Shown here piece after piece: positions 19,837 to 29,287 of a stretch of 64,000 nucleotides of DNA. The position numbers and the translations under genes are program-made. The notes below the pieces were generated by a model that did no database searches, was not told the origin of the DNA, and was given only the letters and a program-made list of their open reading frames with translations. Numbering within the stretch: the stretch's first letter is position 1; every line of letters begins with the position of its first letter. This stretch comes from Todiramphus chloris collaris (Eukaryota > Chordata > Aves > Coraciiformes > Alcedinidae), in assembly GCA_025345505.1 (NCBI GenBank), contig JANVCC010009742.1:823220-887219 (forward strand), in the 5' to 3' direction.

Positions 19837-19867
19837 TTGACCTCAACTTAAGTTGAGGTTTTATAAG
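19837..19867 (+). promoter_or_regulatory. SoxR/MerR-type promoter with 18-bp perfect palindrome
   Basis: CCTCAACTTAAGTTGAGG (19841-19858) is a perfect palindrome and differs from the SoxR box (CCTCAAGTTAACTTGAGG) only in the two symmetric G/C positions. It lies between TTGACC (-35, 19837-19842) and TATAAG (-10, 19862-19867). The spacer is 19 bp, the over-long spacing that MerR-family activators correct. No merR/soxR gene is in the window. Confidence 0.8.
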
Positions 19868-19905
19868 CTTCACTCCGCCCGGAATCCATCCACTCAGGAG
19901 CACGC

Positions 19906-20781
19906 ATGTTGACCGATATCGAACGACTTACAGACGCACAGTTTCTCCGGCTGTTTCAGGCAAAACGGTTTCTTGTGACAGGCGCGACGGGCAATGTCGG
20001 CCGGCACGTCGTCAATGAACTGCTGGAAAACGGCTATCTCGTGCGGGCGCTCACCCGCGATGCGCGGCGCGCCAATCTGCCCGCGGGCGTCGAGGTGGTC
20101 GAGGGCGACCTGACGCGGCCGGAAACATTCGAACGGGCGCTTGCCGGCGTGGCCGGCATGCATCTCATCACCATCGGCGGCGACGATTACACGCCTCTCG
20201 ACAACGGCGCCGAGATTATCCAGCTGGCGCGCTGGGAGGGTGTGCAGCGCATCTGCGTGCTCAGCGACGGGCGGACCGGAAGCGTCGAGGAGGCGGTGGA
20301 GGCGAGCGATCTGGAATGGACCATCCTGCAGCCCGTCGACCTCATGTCCAACACGCTTGGCTGGATCAAGAGCATCAAGTCGGCCAATATCGTGCGCGAG
20401 CCCTATGGCAGCACGGCAAGAACCCTCATCCACGAGGCGGATGTGGCAGCGGTCGCCGCCCGGATTCTCAGCCATGGCGGCCACGCCCGCAGGACCCTCA
20501 AGCTGACGGGCTGCGAAGTCCTGACCATACCGGACAAAATCAAAGCGATCAGCGCGGTGACGGGCAAGCCGATCCGCTATATCGAGGTGAGCGAGGAGCA
20601 CACGCGGCAATCCATGCGCGAACTCGGCATCGGCGAAGACGTCATCGACTATGTCGTGGCATGGAACAGCAATCCGCCGCCGGAAGGGCGTGCCGTCACC
20701 GGAAGCGTCCAGCAGGTCATCGGCCGCCCGCCCCGCCGCTTCAGCCACTGGGTCAAGGAGCATGCCCCGCTGTTCATGTGA
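19906..20781 (+). CDS. NmrA-like NAD(P)-binding protein (atypical SDR)
   Basis: A 291-residue Rossmann-fold protein. The dinucleotide motif VTGATGNVG is at about 23-31, followed by an acidic cluster (VVEGDLTRPE). The C-terminal half matches NmrA-like/quinone-reductase-like atypical SDRs (LQPVDLMSNTLGWI, then a substrate-binding lid). The ATG follows CAGGAG. An N-terminal ~20-residue extension precedes the Rossmann strand. The SoxR-type promoter upstream suggests induction by redox-cycling compounds, which would suit a quinone- or NADPH-linked function. The substrate is unknown. Confidence 0.88.
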   Translation: MLTDIERLTDAQFLRLFQAKRFLVTGATGNVGRHVVNELLENGYLVRALTRDARRANLPAGVEVVEGDLTRPETFERALAGVAGMHLITIGGDDYTPLDNGAEIIQLARWEGVQRICVLSDGRTGSVEEAVEASDLEWTILQPVDLMSNTLGWIKSIKSANIVREPYGSTARTLIHEADVAAVAARILSHGGHARRTLKLTGCEVLTIPDKIKAISAVTGKPIRYIEVSEEHTRQSMRELGIGEDVIDYVVAWNSNPPPEGRAVTGSVQQVIGRPPRRFSHWVKEHAPLFM

Positions 20782-20810
20782 GGCAATAGCAAGACGGCAT
20801 GTTATTTGGC

Positions 20811-20934
20811 GTGCGTGGTTCGACAAGCTCACCATGAGGGAGGTGGTTTGGTGCAAGGTTAATCACAAACGTTGCAGAACTTAGCTCCCTGCAGCCGACT
20901 CCATCCCTCATGGTGAGCTTGTCGAACCACGCAC
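20811..20934 (+). repeat. Interspersed palindromic element, copy 3
   Basis: Arms match copy 1 (GTGCGTGGTTCGACAAGCTC... and its complement), and the core contains AATCACAAACGTTGCAGAAC. It lies between the convergent NmrA-like gene and the ABC transporter gene, 29 bases after the former's stop. Confidence 0.92.
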
Positions 20935-20959
20935 CACAAATGGCGCAGCGGCAAAGCGC

Positions 20960-22744
20960 CTAGACGCCGCTCAGCCCTTCCGCTTCCATGCCGTGTCCCG
21001 TGGGATCGCTGACAAAGTGCAGCACCTTGGAAAAGACGTGGTTGCTCATGTCCTCGCGCCCGATATGCACCACGGTGGACTTGGCGAGCTTGTCGCGCAG
21101 CACGGCCATCACCCGGTCATGTGCGCCCGCTTCCATGGCATCCAGCGCCTCGTCGATGACCACCCAATCCGGCTTGTGCAGCATCAGGCGGGCAAAGGCC
21201 AGGGATTGCTGCTCGTCGTCGCTCAGTTCGCGGTCCCAGCGCGAGCGGAAGTCGAGCATGGTCTTGAGGCGGTCCAGGCCGAGCTCATGCAGCGCCGAAA
21301 TGAGTTCGCTGTCGGGAAAGGCATCCTTCCCAAGCGGATAGGACATGACTTCGCGCAGGCTGCCCGGCGGAAAATAGGGCGAGCGCGGCATATAGAGGAT
21401 CGCCGTGTCTTTCGGCAGGGCAATATTGCCGGCACCCCATGGCCACAGACCGGCAATCGCACGGAAAAGCAATGTCCTGTCGATGCCGGGTTCGCTGGTG
21501 ATCAGCACCCGTTCGCCGGCATTGACGACCGCCTTTTTCTCCTTCAGGCGCACGGTTGCCAGCGGCGCCGTGATCTTGAGCGTATCGAAAACAAGCTGGT
21601 TGCCTTCCGACTGGGAGAACTTGATGCGCTGCTCGACGCTGTTCAGCGTGTCCATCGACTGGACCGCCTGCCGGAATGACGTCACGCGCAACAGCGTGGC
21701 GCGCCAGTCAGCAATGGCGCTGAAATTGTCGACGAACCATTTGAGCGATGCCTGGACCTGATTGAAGGCGCCGACGGCGATGATCAGACCGCCGAATGAC
21801 AGGTTACCGGCAAAATATACCGGGGCGGCCACCAGATAGGGGGCGACCTGCGTGAACCAGCCATAGCCGGAGGTCACCCATACGAGCTGCGTCCAGGCCG
21901 TTACCAGCTGGCGGATAGCGGCGAGCAGCGAATCGACATCCAGGCCAAGCCGGACCTTTTCATCCTGTTCGCCCCGGTAGAGCGCAATCGCATCGATGTG
22001 CTCGTTGACGCGCATCAGCGAAAAGCGCAGGTCGGATTCACGCTGGTAGCGGTCGGCATTGAGCTTGATCAGCTTGCGCCCGACAAACCAGCTGATGGAT
22101 GAAGCGGATCCAGCATAGAGGATGGCCGCCCACACCATATAGCCCGGAATGGAAAAACTGTGGCCGGAGACGTTGAAGATGAAGCCGCTGGACAGGCCCC
22201 AGAGCACGCCGATGAAGCTCATCATCAAAATGGAGGCCTGCAACAGGCCGAAGCCGAGGTCGGTCGACATTTCGGCAAGATGGCGCGCATCCTCGTGCAG
22301 ACGCTGATCCGGATTGACGCCGATCGGCCCGGAATTCGACAGCTTGAAGGCCCGCCGGGGAACCAGCCACTCGCCGATGAGGTCGCGGGTCAGACCTTCG
22401 CGCAGTTTCATGCGGGTCATCTGATTGAACCAGGTCTGCCCGACAGCCAGAATCAACAGGCAGATGGCGATGCCCAGAAAAACCAGCAGTTCGTTGAGAA
22501 ACGCGGTGAAATCGCGATGGGAAAGCGCGTCGAGAAAGCGCCCGTTCCATTGCACGAGACGAACCTGGCCGGCGGAGGTGATGATGATGATGGCAAACAT
22601 GCTGAGCAGCAGCAGGACGAGCCGGTTGCGGACGGGTGATATCCAGTAGACATGCAAGATAACGCGGAGCTGAGAAAGCAGGCCCGCCTGTACTTCGCCG
22701 GCAACGGCGATGGCGGACGTCTTGCTCTGTTTGTCTTCCGCCAT
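20960..22744 (-). CDS. SbmA/YddA-type ABC half-transporter with degenerate ATP-binding motifs
   Basis: A 594-residue fusion of an ABC membrane domain (about 1-370, six helices; WYWI/TRMKLREGLT region) with a nucleotide-binding domain. It resembles the YddA/ExsE group. The P-loop reads SEPGIDRT, where family members have GxxGxGKS/T, so the key lysine is replaced by arginine and both flanking glycines are changed. The signature is LSDDEQQ rather than LSGGEQQ. Walker B (VVIDEALDAME) is intact. ATP hydrolysis may be reduced or absent. The substrate is unknown; relatives move peptides, fatty acids or cobalamin. Confidence 0.88.
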   Translation of the reverse strand: MAEDKQSKTSAIAVAGEVQAGLLSQLRVILHVYWISPVRNRLVLLLLSMFAIIIITSAGQVRLVQWNGRFLDALSHRDFTAFLNELLVFLGIAICLLILAVGQTWFNQMTRMKLREGLTRDLIGEWLVPRRAFKLSNSGPIGVNPDQRLHEDARHLAEMSTDLGFGLLQASILMMSFIGVLWGLSSGFIFNVSGHSFSIPGYMVWAAILYAGSASSISWFVGRKLIKLNADRYQRESDLRFSLMRVNEHIDAIALYRGEQDEKVRLGLDVDSLLAAIRQLVTAWTQLVWVTSGYGWFTQVAPYLVAAPVYFAGNLSFGGLIIAVGAFNQVQASLKWFVDNFSAIADWRATLLRVTSFRQAVQSMDTLNSVEQRIKFSQSEGNQLVFDTLKITAPLATVRLKEKKAVVNAGERVLITSEPGIDRTLLFRAIAGLWPWGAGNIALPKDTAILYMPRSPYFPPGSLREVMSYPLGKDAFPDSELISALHELGLDRLKTMLDFRSRWDRELSDDEQQSLAFARLMLHKPDWVVIDEALDAMEAGAHDRVMAVLRDKLAKSTVVHIGREDMSNHVFSKVLHFVSDPTGHGMEAEGLSGV

Positions 22745-23077
22745 GAGCTAGCCCCCGTGGACGACCGTGATTCGGCCTCTCCACTTTATCATTGTTGATT
22801 GGATTGCACCGGATAAAGCGCCGGATTTACCCAAGGGAAGTAAGGCTGAATTCCGCCCGGTCAAGGGCGGGCGCGTGACGGGCACATGCGGCTGATTTGA
22901 ATCCCGCTTGTTTCGGCTCCGATTCTGTCTTATGTATCCCGCATCGATTTATCGGTCGAGTGACTTTGCGACCTGCGTAACCCGTTGCGCTTCCTGATGA
23001 ACTCCATTGCATAGGTTCGATTCCCTGGGCAGCATAGCTGTATGTTGCCTGTCTTATATCTCTGAAAGGAATTTCCC
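22745..23077. other. Divergent ABC transporter / cold-shock gene region with long csp leader
   Basis: A 333-base gap. It likely contains the ABC gene promoter near 22750-22830 and a long 5' leader of the cold-shock gene, since csp genes typically carry a thermosensitive leader of over 100 nt. An inverted repeat is visible at about 22850-22876 (CGCCCGGTCAAGGGCGGGCG). No tRNA could be folded here. Confidence 0.4.
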
Positions 23078-23290
23078 ATGGCTACGGGAACAGTGAAATG
23101 GTTCAACAGCACTAAGGGCTATGGTTTCATCCAGCCTGACACCGGCGGTGCAGACGTATTCGTACACATCTCCGCTGTTGAGCGCGCAGGACTGCGCGGC
23201 CTCAATGACGGTCAGAAGGTCAACTACGAAATCGTACAGGATCGTCGTTCGGGCAAGTCGTCCGCTGACAACCTCAGCGTTGCCGGCTAA
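23078..23290 (+). CDS. cspA: Cold-shock protein (CspA family), first copy
   Basis: A 70-residue single cold-shock domain with both RNA-binding motifs, KGYGFIQP (RNP1) and VFVHISAV (RNP2). It binds single-stranded RNA and DNA and melts RNA structure. AAAGGAA precedes the ATG. A long leader upstream and a very strong terminator downstream make it a monocistronic unit. A second member lies at 60080. The two share only part of their sequence, so they may answer different signals. Confidence 0.96.
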   Translation: MATGTVKWFNSTKGYGFIQPDTGGADVFVHISAVERAGLRGLNDGQKVNYEIVQDRRSGKSSADNLSVAG

Positions 23291-23335
23291 TCGCCGCACG
23301 CGAAAATCGACAGGTTTTCGAATATACAAATTTGG

Positions 23336-23364
23336 AAAGGCGGGATTTTGATCCCGCCTTTTTG
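23336..23364 (+). terminator. Intrinsic terminator of cspA
   Basis: An 11-bp perfect stem, AAAGGCGGGAT / ATCCCGCCTTT, with a TTTG loop is followed by more T. It probably also serves the convergent M20 gene, whose stop is 19 bases beyond. Confidence 0.92.
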
Positions 23365-23379
23365 CATTTCCGGGCTGGC

Positions 23380-24801
23380 TCAGACGATATCGCTTTCGGA
23401 GTAGTCAGCCACCAGTTGCAGCATGGCGCGCAAGCCGACGATGAGGCCGCTTTCATCGACCAGGAACAGATCGGAGTGGTTGGCCGGCACTTCGCGCGGA
23501 TCCAGCCCCTTGCCCGTGATCCCGACCCTGAAGAAAAAGCCGGGAACGGCCTGCGCGAAATAGGAGAAGTCCTCGCCGCCCATGCCGCGCTCGACCAGCT
23601 TCGTGTTGTCTATCCCGGCAACACGGGCAAGCGTCGGGGCCATCCTGGTTGTCAGTTCCGGGTTGTTGATGACAGGCGGATAGCCGTTCGCCTCCCAGAT
23701 AACCTCTGCTTCACCCCCCATGCCCTGGGCGACCAGCGTCGCCAGTTCGGTGAAGCGCTCCATCATGTGTTGGCGTTGCCGCTCGGCCGAGGTGCGCAGC
23801 GTGCCTGCCAGTTCCACCTTGGCAGGGATGATGTTGTAGCGTGTCCCGCCTTTGAACACGCCGACGCTGAGAACCGCCGGCTCGCGCACGACATCGGTTT
23901 CACGGCTGACCAGCGTCTGCATGGACGATACAATTTCCGAAGCGATGACGATGGGATCAATACCATTCCAGGGGGCCCCGGCATGCGTCTGCTTGCCCTT
24001 CACCGTCAGCCGAAAAGCATCGGACCCTGCAGTGACAGGACCGGAACAATAACCAACCATTCCGGCAGCAAGATTGCTGCCGACATGCAAGCCAAACACA
24101 ACATCGGGTTTCGGATCAGCGAAGGCGCCCTCTTCCAGCATCTTTCGAGCGCCGCCGACCTCACCCCTCGGCAGTTTCTCTTCGGCAGGCTGGAACAGCA
24201 GCTTTACCGTTCCCTTGAGATGTGCCTTGTTCTGCGCGAGGATTTCAGCGGCGGCCATCAGGATGGCCACGTGACAATCATGACCGCAGGCATGCATGAC
24301 AGGCACGTCATCGCCATCCCAGATTGCCCGCGCCTTGGATGCAAACGATACATCGGTCTTTTCTTCGACAGGCAGGGCGTCCATATCGGCACGCAGGGCA
24401 ATGACCGGACCTGCCCCCGCCTCACCTTTCAAAACCGCAACAATACCGGTGGTGGCGACTTTCTCCCGGACGTCATAGCCAAGCGCCTTCAGGTGCTGCG
24501 CCACGAGCGCCGAGGTGCGGACCTCCTGGTTGCCCAGTTCCGGATTTTCATGGATATCCCGCCGCCAGGCAATCATCCGTTCTTCGATGTCACGCGCCTG
24601 CACATCGAAGACGCCGTGTATCTTTCGCGCCGGGGCGGGCTCAATATTCAATGCGGCGTGCAGTGGCGAGACGCCCAGCGCGAACAATCCGCAACAGGCA
24701 CATAGGGTCTTGAGGAACTGACGGCGCTCAAGCACGTCATCAATGGCTTCGGCTACAAATCGCTGCGGTGAAGAAGACTTTGCGGGCGTGAATAATTTCA
24801 T
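23380..24801 (-). CDS. M20-family amidohydrolase/carboxypeptidase with twin-arginine signal
   Basis: A 473-residue metallohydrolase resembling hippurate hydrolase/IAA-amino-acid hydrolase. The metal-binding motif MHACGHDCHVA, the QPAEE glutamates and the dimerisation-domain HAGAPWNGIDP are all present. The N-terminus, read from the ATG at 24801, carries a Tat-type signal: RRQFLK at about 26-31 followed by a hydrophobic run ending in HAA. Most bacterial members are cytoplasmic, so an exported form is notable. By family it removes an acyl or aromatic group from an N-acyl amino acid. Confidence 0.9.
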   Translation of the reverse strand: MKLFTPAKSSSPQRFVAEAIDDVLERRQFLKTLCACCGLFALGVSPLHAALNIEPAPARKIHGVFDVQARDIEERMIAWRRDIHENPELGNQEVRTSALVAQHLKALGYDVREKVATTGIVAVLKGEAGAGPVIALRADMDALPVEEKTDVSFASKARAIWDGDDVPVMHACGHDCHVAILMAAAEILAQNKAHLKGTVKLLFQPAEEKLPRGEVGGARKMLEEGAFADPKPDVVFGLHVGSNLAAGMVGYCSGPVTAGSDAFRLTVKGKQTHAGAPWNGIDPIVIASEIVSSMQTLVSRETDVVREPAVLSVGVFKGGTRYNIIPAKVELAGTLRTSAERQRQHMMERFTELATLVAQGMGGEAEVIWEANGYPPVINNPELTTRMAPTLARVAGIDNTKLVERGMGGEDFSYFAQAVPGFFFRVGITGKGLDPREVPANHSDLFLVDESGLIVGLRAMLQLVADYSESDIV

Positions 24802-24964
24802 GGCAATCAACCTTCGTGCTGAAAATGAGAGGCAATAAAATTCGTTCAAATGCAATAAAACAGGATGGTACCCCAACCCGGGGCGCTGTCAAGAACGGAG
24901 CCTGGCCATTGGCAGAATGAAACCATGCCCCATGCAACCGTTCGTTCAGGATATTCACTGCATA

Positions 24965-24997
24965 CAATCGGCAAGCTCGGATCGAGCCTGCCGATTG
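24965..24997 (-). terminator. Strong hairpin after the dehydrogenase gene, possible terminator
   Basis: CAATCGGCA (24965) pairs with TGCCGATTG (24989) and contains an inner CTCG/CGAG pairing. It lies 15 bases after the minus-strand dehydrogenase stop. It has no T run, so intrinsic termination is uncertain. Confidence 0.5.
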
Positions 24998-25012
24998 TGA
25001 ATCTCGGCGCCC

Positions 25013-26044
25013 TCAGCCGATCTCGACAACCACCTTGCCGAACGGTCCGCGGTCCAGATGATCGAGCGCGTCGGCAAAATCCGCCATGGTGTAAACGGCA
25101 TCGATGACGGGGGTAGCACCCGACAGTTCGAACGCGGCAACCAGATCCTCCAATGCCCGCCGGTGCCCGACCTGAATGCCCTCGACGACCACACGCTTGC
25201 GGGCAAACGGGCCAAAGCCGCCGGATATCTCAAAACCGTCGATCACCCCGATCAGCGAAATGCGTCCGCCGACCGCCGCCGCGTGCAGGGATTTGTCGAG
25301 ATGGACGCCGCCGATCGTCTCAAGGATGTGGTCGGCGCCGCGATCGCCGGTCAGCCGGTAGACGGCTTCGACCCAATCCTCCTTCTGGCGGTTGATCCCA
25401 TGATGGGCACCAAGTTCCCGGGCCCAGGCGAGTTTCTTGTCGTCGCCGGAGACAACGATAACCTCTGCCCCATGCATCAGCGCAATCTGCATGCCGAAGA
25501 TCGACACGCCGCCGGTTCCGATGACGACCACGGTCTGCCCGGCCCTGAGCCTGCCGCGTTCGACCAGGGCGGTCCATGCGGTGAGGCCGGCGCAGGGCAG
25601 CGTGCTGGATTGGAGACCGGTCAGCGTGTCCGGCGCCCGCACCGCCCAGTCCTCGTGCAGCACGACATAGTCGGCCAGAACCCCCTGCATCGGCCCGCCA
25701 AGGGTGCGGCCATTGGGATCGCGCGCCGTGCCGGGACCATTGCCATCGATCCAGTCGGGCAGGAAGGTCGAGATGACGCGGTCGCCCACGGCAAAGCGCG
25801 TCACGCCGGCGCCGACCGCCGCAACCGTGCCGGACAGATCCGACAGCGGCGTGAGCGGTTCCGTCTGGGGTGCCGGCAATCCAAAGCCGAGATCGACCAG
25901 CAGCTTGTCGCGGTAATTGAGGGAAGCCGCTGCGGCCTTGACCAGGATTTCACCGGGCCCCGGCGTTGGCACCTCGGCCTCGACCAGCTTGAGATTGTCG
26001 CGTCCGGCGCCATTCAGCGTCCAGCGTTTCATCGTCTTCGTCAT
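25013..26044 (-). CDS. NAD(P)-dependent zinc-less medium-chain alcohol dehydrogenase/quinone reductase family
   Basis: A 343-residue MDR protein. The GroES-like N-terminal half (GPGEILVKAAAASLNYRD) is followed by a Rossmann domain (VVIGTGGVSIFGMQIA). The structural-zinc cysteine cluster is absent, placing it with zinc-independent members. The ATG at 26044 lies eight bases after AAGGA; the adjacent ATG at 26047 is also possible. It is divergent from a LysR gene across a 120-base region that holds a clear LysR-type box, so that regulator probably controls it. Confidence 0.9.
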   Translation of the reverse strand: MTKTMKRWTLNGAGRDNLKLVEAEVPTPGPGEILVKAAAASLNYRDKLLVDLGFGLPAPQTEPLTPLSDLSGTVAAVGAGVTRFAVGDRVISTFLPDWIDGNGPGTARDPNGRTLGGPMQGVLADYVVLHEDWAVRAPDTLTGLQSSTLPCAGLTAWTALVERGRLRAGQTVVVIGTGGVSIFGMQIALMHGAEVIVVSGDDKKLAWARELGAHHGINRQKEDWVEAVYRLTGDRGADHILETIGGVHLDKSLHAAAVGGRISLIGVIDGFEISGGFGPFARKRVVVEGIQVGHRRALEDLVAAFELSGATPVIDAVYTMADFADALDHLDRGPFGKVVVEIG

Positions 26045-26134
26045 CATCTCTGTCCTTGCATGCCCCGCCAGCCGGGGTGAGAACAGCGTTTTATATGATC
26101 GCAACACGATGCAGTTGCGCCCATTCCACCCATT

Positions 26135-26157
26135 ATTGTATCGTTCTATTCTACAAT
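26135..26157. promoter_or_regulatory. LysR-type operator (T-N11-A dyad)
   Basis: ATTGTA-N11-TACAAT is a perfect 6-bp dyad of the form recognised by LysR-type regulators. It ends ten bases before the LysR start codon and lies in the divergent promoter region. Binding by the adjacent regulator is inferred. Confidence 0.65.
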
Positions 26158-26167
26158 GGAGCGAAGA

Positions 26168-27094
26168 ATGGACCGGCTTGCAGGTATTCAGGAGTTTGTC
26201 ACGGTGGTGGATGCCGGCGGATTTTCCGCCGCCGCGCAAAAACTGCACCTGTCGCGCTCGGCCGTCGGCAAGGCGGTCGCCCGGCTGGAGGAGCGGCTTG
26301 GCGTGCGTCTCTGCCATCGCACCACGCGGGCGTTCACGCTGACGAGCGACGGCAACGCCTTCTACGCGCATTGTGTGCGCATCCTGGCGGAACTCGACAT
26401 GGCGGAAGGCGCCCTGGCCTCCGACAGGGAACAACCGGCTGGCCGCCTGCGCATCAGCGTTCCCGTGATATTCGGCCGTTACTGCGTGGCGCCCGTCATC
26501 GCCGACCTCTCCCGCCAATACGCGGCGTTGCGCTTCGACGTGTCTTTCACCGACCGGCCGGTGGACCTGATCGAGGAAGGCTATGACCTCGTCGTCCGCA
26601 ACGCGGTCCTGCCGGACAGCGCCGTCCTCACCGCCCGCCGCATCGCACGCCAGCGCATGACCATCTGTGCAGCGCCGTCCTATCTCGCCGCACGCGGAAC
26701 CCCGCGCACCATCGAGGATATCGCCGGGCACGACTCCATCGTCTATGGCCGCGACGGCAACACCCGGCCCTGGCTTTTCCCTGACGGCAAGGGCGGTAGC
26801 TATGCGGCCCCGGCCCGCACCCGGCTGATCCTCGATGATCTGGATACCGCCGCCGATATGGCGGTCGCGGGCATGGGGCTCGCGTGGCTGCCCTGCTGGC
26901 TCATTCGCGAACGGGTGCACAGCGGCAGTCTTGTCCGGGTTCTGCCCGACGTCGAACCGCTGGTTTTCGACACCTATGCCGTCTGGCCGCGGGCGCCCTT
27001 CATGCCGGCGCGCATGCGCGTACTCATCGACGCCCTCGCCTCCCGCCTGCCCGGCATGACCGGCACGGACGGCGAAATCAAATCAGCCGCCTGA
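26168..27094 (+). CDS. LysR-family transcriptional regulator
   Basis: A 308-residue regulator with an N-terminal winged helix (FVTVVDAGGFSAAAQKLHLSRSAVGKAVARLE) and a periplasmic-binding-like effector domain (from about residue 90). The ATG at 26168 has GGAG six bases upstream; the ATG at 26156 precedes that site. It is divergent from the dehydrogenase gene, its likely target. Its 3' end overlaps the convergent GST gene by 12 bases. Confidence 0.93.
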   Translation: MDRLAGIQEFVTVVDAGGFSAAAQKLHLSRSAVGKAVARLEERLGVRLCHRTTRAFTLTSDGNAFYAHCVRILAELDMAEGALASDREQPAGRLRISVPVIFGRYCVAPVIADLSRQYAALRFDVSFTDRPVDLIEEGYDLVVRNAVLPDSAVLTARRIARQRMTICAAPSYLAARGTPRTIEDIAGHDSIVYGRDGNTRPWLFPDGKGGSYAAPARTRLILDDLDTAADMAVAGMGLAWLPCWLIRERVHSGSLVRVLPDVEPLVFDTYAVWPRAPFMPARMRVLIDALASRLPGMTGTDGEIKSAA

Positions 27095-27709
27095 CGCCTC
27101 CGGCAGCCAGGTGATCGGCACGTGGCCCTCGTCACCGGCAACCCGGCTCAGCCATTTCGCCACGGACGGATAGGCGGAAAGGTCATAGCCGCCCTGGTTG
27201 GCCTCGTGGGTATAGGCATAGAGCGCGATGTCGGCGATGCTGATGACGTCACCGGCGAAATAGGGCGTCTTCTGCAGCTGCTGTTCCATGACGAGCAGCG
27301 CCTTGTTGCCGCCTTCCAGCGTTGCCGCCAGCCGTTCCGGCGTCGCATCCTTCGCCCGTTCGGGATAGACAAGCAGGGCGCGGCGCACCGCGATATTGGG
27401 CTCGTGCGTATATTGTTCGAAGAACAGCCATTGATACATCAGGCCGCGCGCATAGGCATCATCGGGGATGAACCGGGTTCCCTCAGCCAGATAGAGCAGG
27501 ATGGCATTGGACTCCGCCAGGAACCGGCCATCGTCAAGCTCCAGCAGCGGCACCTTGCCATTGGGGTTCTTGGCGGTGAATTCCGGTTTTCGCGTCGATC
27601 CGTCCGTCGATGAAATGGCCACATGCTCGAACGGCAGGCCAAGCTTCGCCATCAGCAGGCGCGGCTTGTAGCAATTTCCGGAGCTGAGCTGCGAGTAAAG
27701 TATCGGCAT
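27083..27709 (-). CDS. Glutathione S-transferase family protein
   Basis: A 208-residue GST. The thioredoxin-like N-terminal domain (YSQLSSGNCYKPRLLMAKLGLPFE, with the catalytic Ser/Cys region near residues 9-13) has the cis-Pro loop GKVPLLEL and the glutathione-contacting ESNAILLYLAEGT. The helical C-terminal domain includes ISIADIALYAYTHEA. The substrate is not predictable. AGGAGACC precedes the start. Confidence 0.93.
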   Translation of the reverse strand: MPILYSQLSSGNCYKPRLLMAKLGLPFEHVAISSTDGSTRKPEFTAKNPNGKVPLLELDDGRFLAESNAILLYLAEGTRFIPDDAYARGLMYQWLFFEQYTHEPNIAVRRALLVYPERAKDATPERLAATLEGGNKALLVMEQQLQKTPYFAGDVISIADIALYAYTHEANQGGYDLSAYPSVAKWLSRVAGDEGHVPITWLPEASGG

Positions 27710-27767
27710 GGCTGGTCTCCTGTGGCGGGCGAAAATCGCCGCTGGTGTCCGGTCTCATCGGTTTGCG

Positions 27768-27808
27768 TGAAACATCGCATGAACGGCGGTGATGCTTTGA
27801 ATGTTTCA
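27768..27808. promoter_or_regulatory. Inverted repeat between gst and aatA
   Basis: TGAAACAT (27768-27775) and ATGTTTCA (27801-27808) form a perfect 8-bp dyad whose centres are 33 bp apart, about three helical turns, in the divergent promoter region. This spacing suits a looped or paired regulator site, but no protein can be assigned. Confidence 0.35.
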
Positions 27809-27841
27809 TGTCACACCCTGCATAGAAACAGCGCGATGTGA

Positions 27842-29149
<1,308 letters not shown>

Positions 29150-29170
29150 TCGTACGACCGGATTGAAGAC

Positions 29171-29196
29171 AAAAGGGGCCCATCGGCCCCTTTTCT
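29171..29196 (+). terminator. Intrinsic terminator of aatA
   Basis: AAAAGGGGCC and GGCCCCTTTT form a perfect 10-bp stem with a CATC loop and a T-rich tail. Confidence 0.9.
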
Positions 29197-29287
29197 TTGC
29201 CGCAAAAGCTTCACGGCTTTGTGTTGATCGTTCTTGCACGGAAATGGCATATTTCCACCGCAACGCCGCAGAGATGAAAGAACAGTT

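Noticed and set aside
22995..23040. A GGTTCGATTCC sequence resembling a tRNA T-loop
   Set aside because: The flanking bases do not form the T stem, and no acceptor, D or anticodon arm can be built around it.
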